This document shows positions 7,234-8,518 of a stretch of DNA of 8,518 nucleotides, one piece after another. The stretch lies in the NCBI GenBank assembly GCA_016183835.1, contig JACPDV010000349.1, forward strand, positions 1 through 8,518, written 5' to 3'. The notes beneath the pieces were generated by a model, which worked only from the letters and a program-made list of their open reading frames with translations, had not been told where the DNA came from and made no database searches. The stretch's first letter is position 1; each line of letters starts with the position of its first letter. A program made the position numbers and the translations under genes. The DNA is from Armatimonadota bacterium (GTDB lineage Bacteria; Armatimonadota; UBA10988).

Positions 7234-7251
7234 GGCGGAGCGCGCTCCGCC
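7234..7251. repeat. 18-bp perfect palindrome near the transcript start
   Basis: GGCGGAGCGCGCTCCGCC is its own reverse complement. It lies about 5-22 nt into the predicted protease transcript, where it could be an operator-like dimer site, an early RNA hairpin, or chance in GC-rich DNA. No T-run follows on either strand, so it is not an intrinsic terminator. Confidence 0.45.
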
Positions 7252-7262
7252 CCGCGACCATG

Positions 7263-7292
7263 ATACTAGCATACCCCGCAACGCCGCGTCAA
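7263..7292 (-). promoter_or_regulatory. Sigma-70-type promoter for the protease gene
   Basis: On the minus strand TTGACG (7287-7292) is followed after 18 nt by TAGTAT (7263-7268), which carries the extended -10 TG two bases ahead (TGCTAGTAT). The expected start is near 7256. It begins only 11 nt past the stop of the isomerase gene. The -35 is the loop of a small inverted repeat (CGCCG/CGGCG, 7282-7297) that might also weakly end the upstream transcript. Confidence 0.5.
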
Positions 7293-7302
7293 CGGCGGCT
7301 TC

Positions 7303-8133
7303 TCACAGGATTTCCGCGCGCAGGCGCTCGAGCAGCTTCACCGCCGCGCCGATGTCCGCCAACTGCCGCTCGCCGCTCACCTCGCGCTCGATGGTCAGCG
7401 GCCCCCGGTACCCCACGTCCTTGAGCGTGCGGAGGTAGGTCTCGAGCCCCACCTGCCCCTCGCCCAGCGGCTTTTCCACGCCCCACTCCTGCCCCGGCCG
7501 CGCGGCCCAGTCGGCGTCCTTGCAGTGCACGCTCCGCACGTGCTTCCCGACCACCCGCAGCGCCTCGATGGGCTCGCCGCTGCCGTACAGGATCATGTTC
7601 GCCGGGTCGAAGTTGACCGCCAGGTTGTCGCGCCCCACCGCGCGGAAGAAGTGCAGCAGCGCCGGGCCGGTCTCCTGCCCCGTCTCGAGGTGGAAGTGCT
7701 GGTCGAGCCCGGCGCAGTAGTCGCAGACCTCCTGCGCGGCGGCCACCACGCGGCCGAAAATCGGGTCGGCGTCGTCTTCGGGCACGAAGCCGATGTGCAT
7801 GCCCACCGCGTCCACGCCGATGGCGCGGGCGAAGTCGGCGATCTCCTTCGTCTCCGCCAGCCGCTCGGCGTAGGTCGCCTCGGGCACCAGCCCCACCGTC
7901 TTCTTCACCGTCGGGATGTCGGCGTAGCTCTCGCCGGGGAAGCCCGCGAACACCACCGTGACCGTCAGCCCGGCGCCGGCGAAGCGCTGTTTGATGTCCG
8001 CCGCCTGCCGCCGCGTCTCGGCGTGTGGCGCATGGAGCTGCACCGTCGGCACGCCGAGCTGCCGCACGCCGTCCAGATCGACACCCAGTCCCGCGTCCAC
8101 CGAGGTGAACACACCGATGGCCCAAGGTTCCAT
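7303..8133 (-). CDS. Sugar phosphate isomerase/epimerase family TIM-barrel protein, 276 aa
   Basis: Member of the xylose-isomerase-like / AP-endonuclease-2 superfamily: cytoplasmic, metal-dependent, (beta/alpha)8 enzymes that mostly isomerise, epimerise or dehydrate sugars and cyclitols. The usual metal ligands are visible in order: Glu150 in HLETG, Asp176 in NFDPANM, His203 in SVHCKD, and Glu249 in TIERE. GMHIGFVPED (111-120) is the strand-4 region. Length is normal for the family. The start at 8133 is chosen because GGGAGGA (8142-8148) lies 8 nt upstream and the barrel begins with WAIGVFT; an in-frame ATG at 8166 would add 11 residues and overlaps the predicted -10 region. It is transcribed alone: its neighbour downstream has its own promoter and the upstream region is divergent. 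Substrate cannot be told from sequence; reactions on keto-sugars, inosose or hydroxypyruvate all occur in the family. No link with the sugar kinase operon 4.6 kb away is shown. Confidence 0.88.
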   Translation of the reverse strand: MEPWAIGVFTSVDAGLGVDLDGVRQLGVPTVQLHAPHAETRRQAADIKQRFAGAGLTVTVVFAGFPGESYADIPTVKKTVGLVPEATYAERLAETKEIADFARAIGVDAVGMHIGFVPEDDADPIFGRVVAAAQEVCDYCAGLDQHFHLETGQETGPALLHFFRAVGRDNLAVNFDPANMILYGSGEPIEALRVVGKHVRSVHCKDADWAARPGQEWGVEKPLGEGQVGLETYLRTLKDVGYRGPLTIEREVSGERQLADIGAAVKLLERLRAEIL

Positions 8134-8141
8134 GCCTGCCG

Positions 8142-8148
8142 TCCTCCC
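8142..8148 (-). promoter_or_regulatory. RBS deciding the isomerase start
   Basis: GGGAGGA on the minus strand, 8 nt before the ATG at 8133. It favours that start over the in-frame ATG at 8166. Confidence 0.65.
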
Positions 8149-8165
8149 GCGTCTCGTGCCGGGCA

Positions 8166-8174
8166 ACTATAGCA
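8166..8174 (-). promoter_or_regulatory. Extended -10 promoter element of the isomerase gene
   Basis: Minus-strand TGCTATAGT contains TATAGT (5 of 6 to consensus) with the extended TG. No good -35 lies 17-18 nt upstream. Transcription would start near 8160 and give a leader of about 27 nt with the GGGAGGA RBS well inside it. Confidence 0.5.
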
Positions 8175-8244
8175 CGCCCGCCGGGCCGGCGCGAGTGGCG
8201 CCCGGGCCGGGGAGTGATTGGCGGCGCCGGGAGTCCTGTCTGTT

Positions 8245-8348
8245 CCTCCCCCTGCGCAGCGGGGGGAGGCGGGAGGGGGGTCCGCCGGCTACCGCGAACC
8301 GGACGGGAACCCCCACCCCGTCCCTCCCCCGCTTCGCAGGGGAGGGGG
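8245..8348. repeat. Inverted pair of C/G-rich REP-like hairpins
   Basis: The left unit has CCTCCCCC (8245-8252) pairing with GGGGGAGG (8262-8269) around TGCGCAGCG. The right unit has CCCTCCCC (8322-8329) pairing with GGGGAGGG (8339-8346) around CGCTTCGCA. The left unit read backwards matches the right one (CCCCCGCT-GCGCAGGGGGAGG against CCCCCGCTTCGCAGGGGAGG), so they are two copies in opposite orientation about 50 nt apart, like a bacterial interspersed mosaic element. The block sits between two divergent promoters. Similar CTCCCC...GGGGAG intergenic hairpins are common in GC-rich genomes. No coding potential is seen. Confidence 0.65.
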
Positions 8349-8388
8349 CTCCCGAGATTCCAATCGCTCCCGCAGGACCGCCGCTGCA

Positions 8389-8417
8389 TTGACACACCAG
8401 ACCGTCCGCGGTACAAG
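8389..8417 (+). promoter_or_regulatory. Sigma-70-type promoter for the rightward gene
   Basis: A perfect TTGACA (8389-8394), a 17-nt spacer, then TACAAG (8412-8417; 4 of 6 to TATAAT). The start would be near 8424 and leave a leader of about 80 nt before the ATG at 8503. That leader contains a small CGGGC/GCCCG stem (8429-8446). It points away from the isomerase promoter, so this is a divergent intergenic region. Confidence 0.5.
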
Positions 8418-8502
8418 GTCGGCGCTCCCGGGCACTCCGGGGCCCGCTCCTGTAGTTAGAGGGTTAGCTGCCGTCGCTCCCGGTCGGCGGCGGAGGTGTT
8501 GT

Positions 8503-8518
8503 ATGCACGCCTTGGCCC
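8503..8518 (+). CDS. Start of an unidentified rightward gene, cut by the window edge
   Basis: Only ATG CAC GCC TTG GCC (MHALA) and one further base are present. The case for a gene is the context: GGAGGTG at 8492-8498, 6 nt between GGAGG and the ATG, and a TTGACA-type promoter about 100 nt upstream. Five residues say nothing about function. Confidence 0.55.

Larger units (their letters stand above)
6907..7256 (-). promoter_or_regulatory. Long structured 5' leader of the protease mRNA
   Basis: This is most of a 396-nt stretch with no convincing gene. Placing the transcript start at about 7256 gives a leader of about 350 nt. The RBS GGGAGG is at 6913-6918, 6 nt from the ATG. Just before it are mutually exclusive stems: 6947-6954 with 6936-6943 (8 bp, loop GUC), or 6935-6944 with 6918-6927 (10 bp with one G-U, 7-nt loop) abutting the RBS. 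As a third choice, UUUGCCA (6935-6941) pairs with UGGCAAA (6906-6912), covering the first base of the start codon. Farther up are TCGCGG/CCGCGA with a 5-nt loop (6961-6977) and GCAGG/CCTGC (7139-7170). I cannot assign it to a known riboswitch class. Confidence 0.45.

Noticed and set aside
7289..8416. A 375-residue minus-strand frame overlapping the isomerase gene
   Set aside because: Arg/Gly/Ala-rich out-of-frame reading; the isomerase frame carries the metal-ligand motifs and the RBS.

Overview
The window is very GC-rich bacterial DNA. All four recognisable loci are transcribed leftwards (minus strand), and one further gene begins on the plus strand at the extreme right edge. The high GC, the secreted multidomain protein ending in a FlgD-like Ig module, the xylose-isomerase-like TIM-barrel enzyme and the REP-like hairpins suggest an environmental Gram-negative-type bacterium. 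Armatimonadota or a similar poorly cultured phylum would fit, but that is only an impression from protein style; no rRNA or other marker is present.

Left part (55-2642): a tight two-gene operon. A GTG-started, GlmU-like nucleotidyltransferase comes first and is coupled through an ATGA stop/start overlap to a long (585 aa) GHMP-family sugar kinase. Together they could turn a free sugar into a sugar 1-phosphate and then an NDP-sugar (salvage logic). The kinase's sugar-binding motif departs from true galactokinase, so the sugar is unknown. A REP-like hairpin lies downstream at the left edge.

Centre (2825-6906): one large secreted subtilase gene broken into two reading frames. The first frame carries a signal peptide, a propeptide and a complete S8 catalytic domain with a kexin-like flavour. 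The second frame carries about 720 residues of beta-rich extracellular modules ending in a FlgD-like Ig domain. The frames join at 4985-4990, where one base appears to be missing from a short C run. The gene ends before a strong hairpin terminator (2775-2803). It is preceded by a good extended -10 promoter (7263-7292) and a leader of about 350 nt, whose last 50 nt can form three competing hairpins around the ribosome binding site.

Right part (7303-8518): a sugar phosphate isomerase/epimerase-type TIM-barrel gene with its own extended -10 promoter. Next comes a 369-nt divergent intergenic region holding an inverted pair of C/G-rich REP-like hairpins. It also holds a TTGACA-type plus-strand promoter that leads to a well-formed RBS and the first five codons of a gene cut off by the window edge. 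I see no defence system, CRISPR array, tRNA, rRNA or transposase here.
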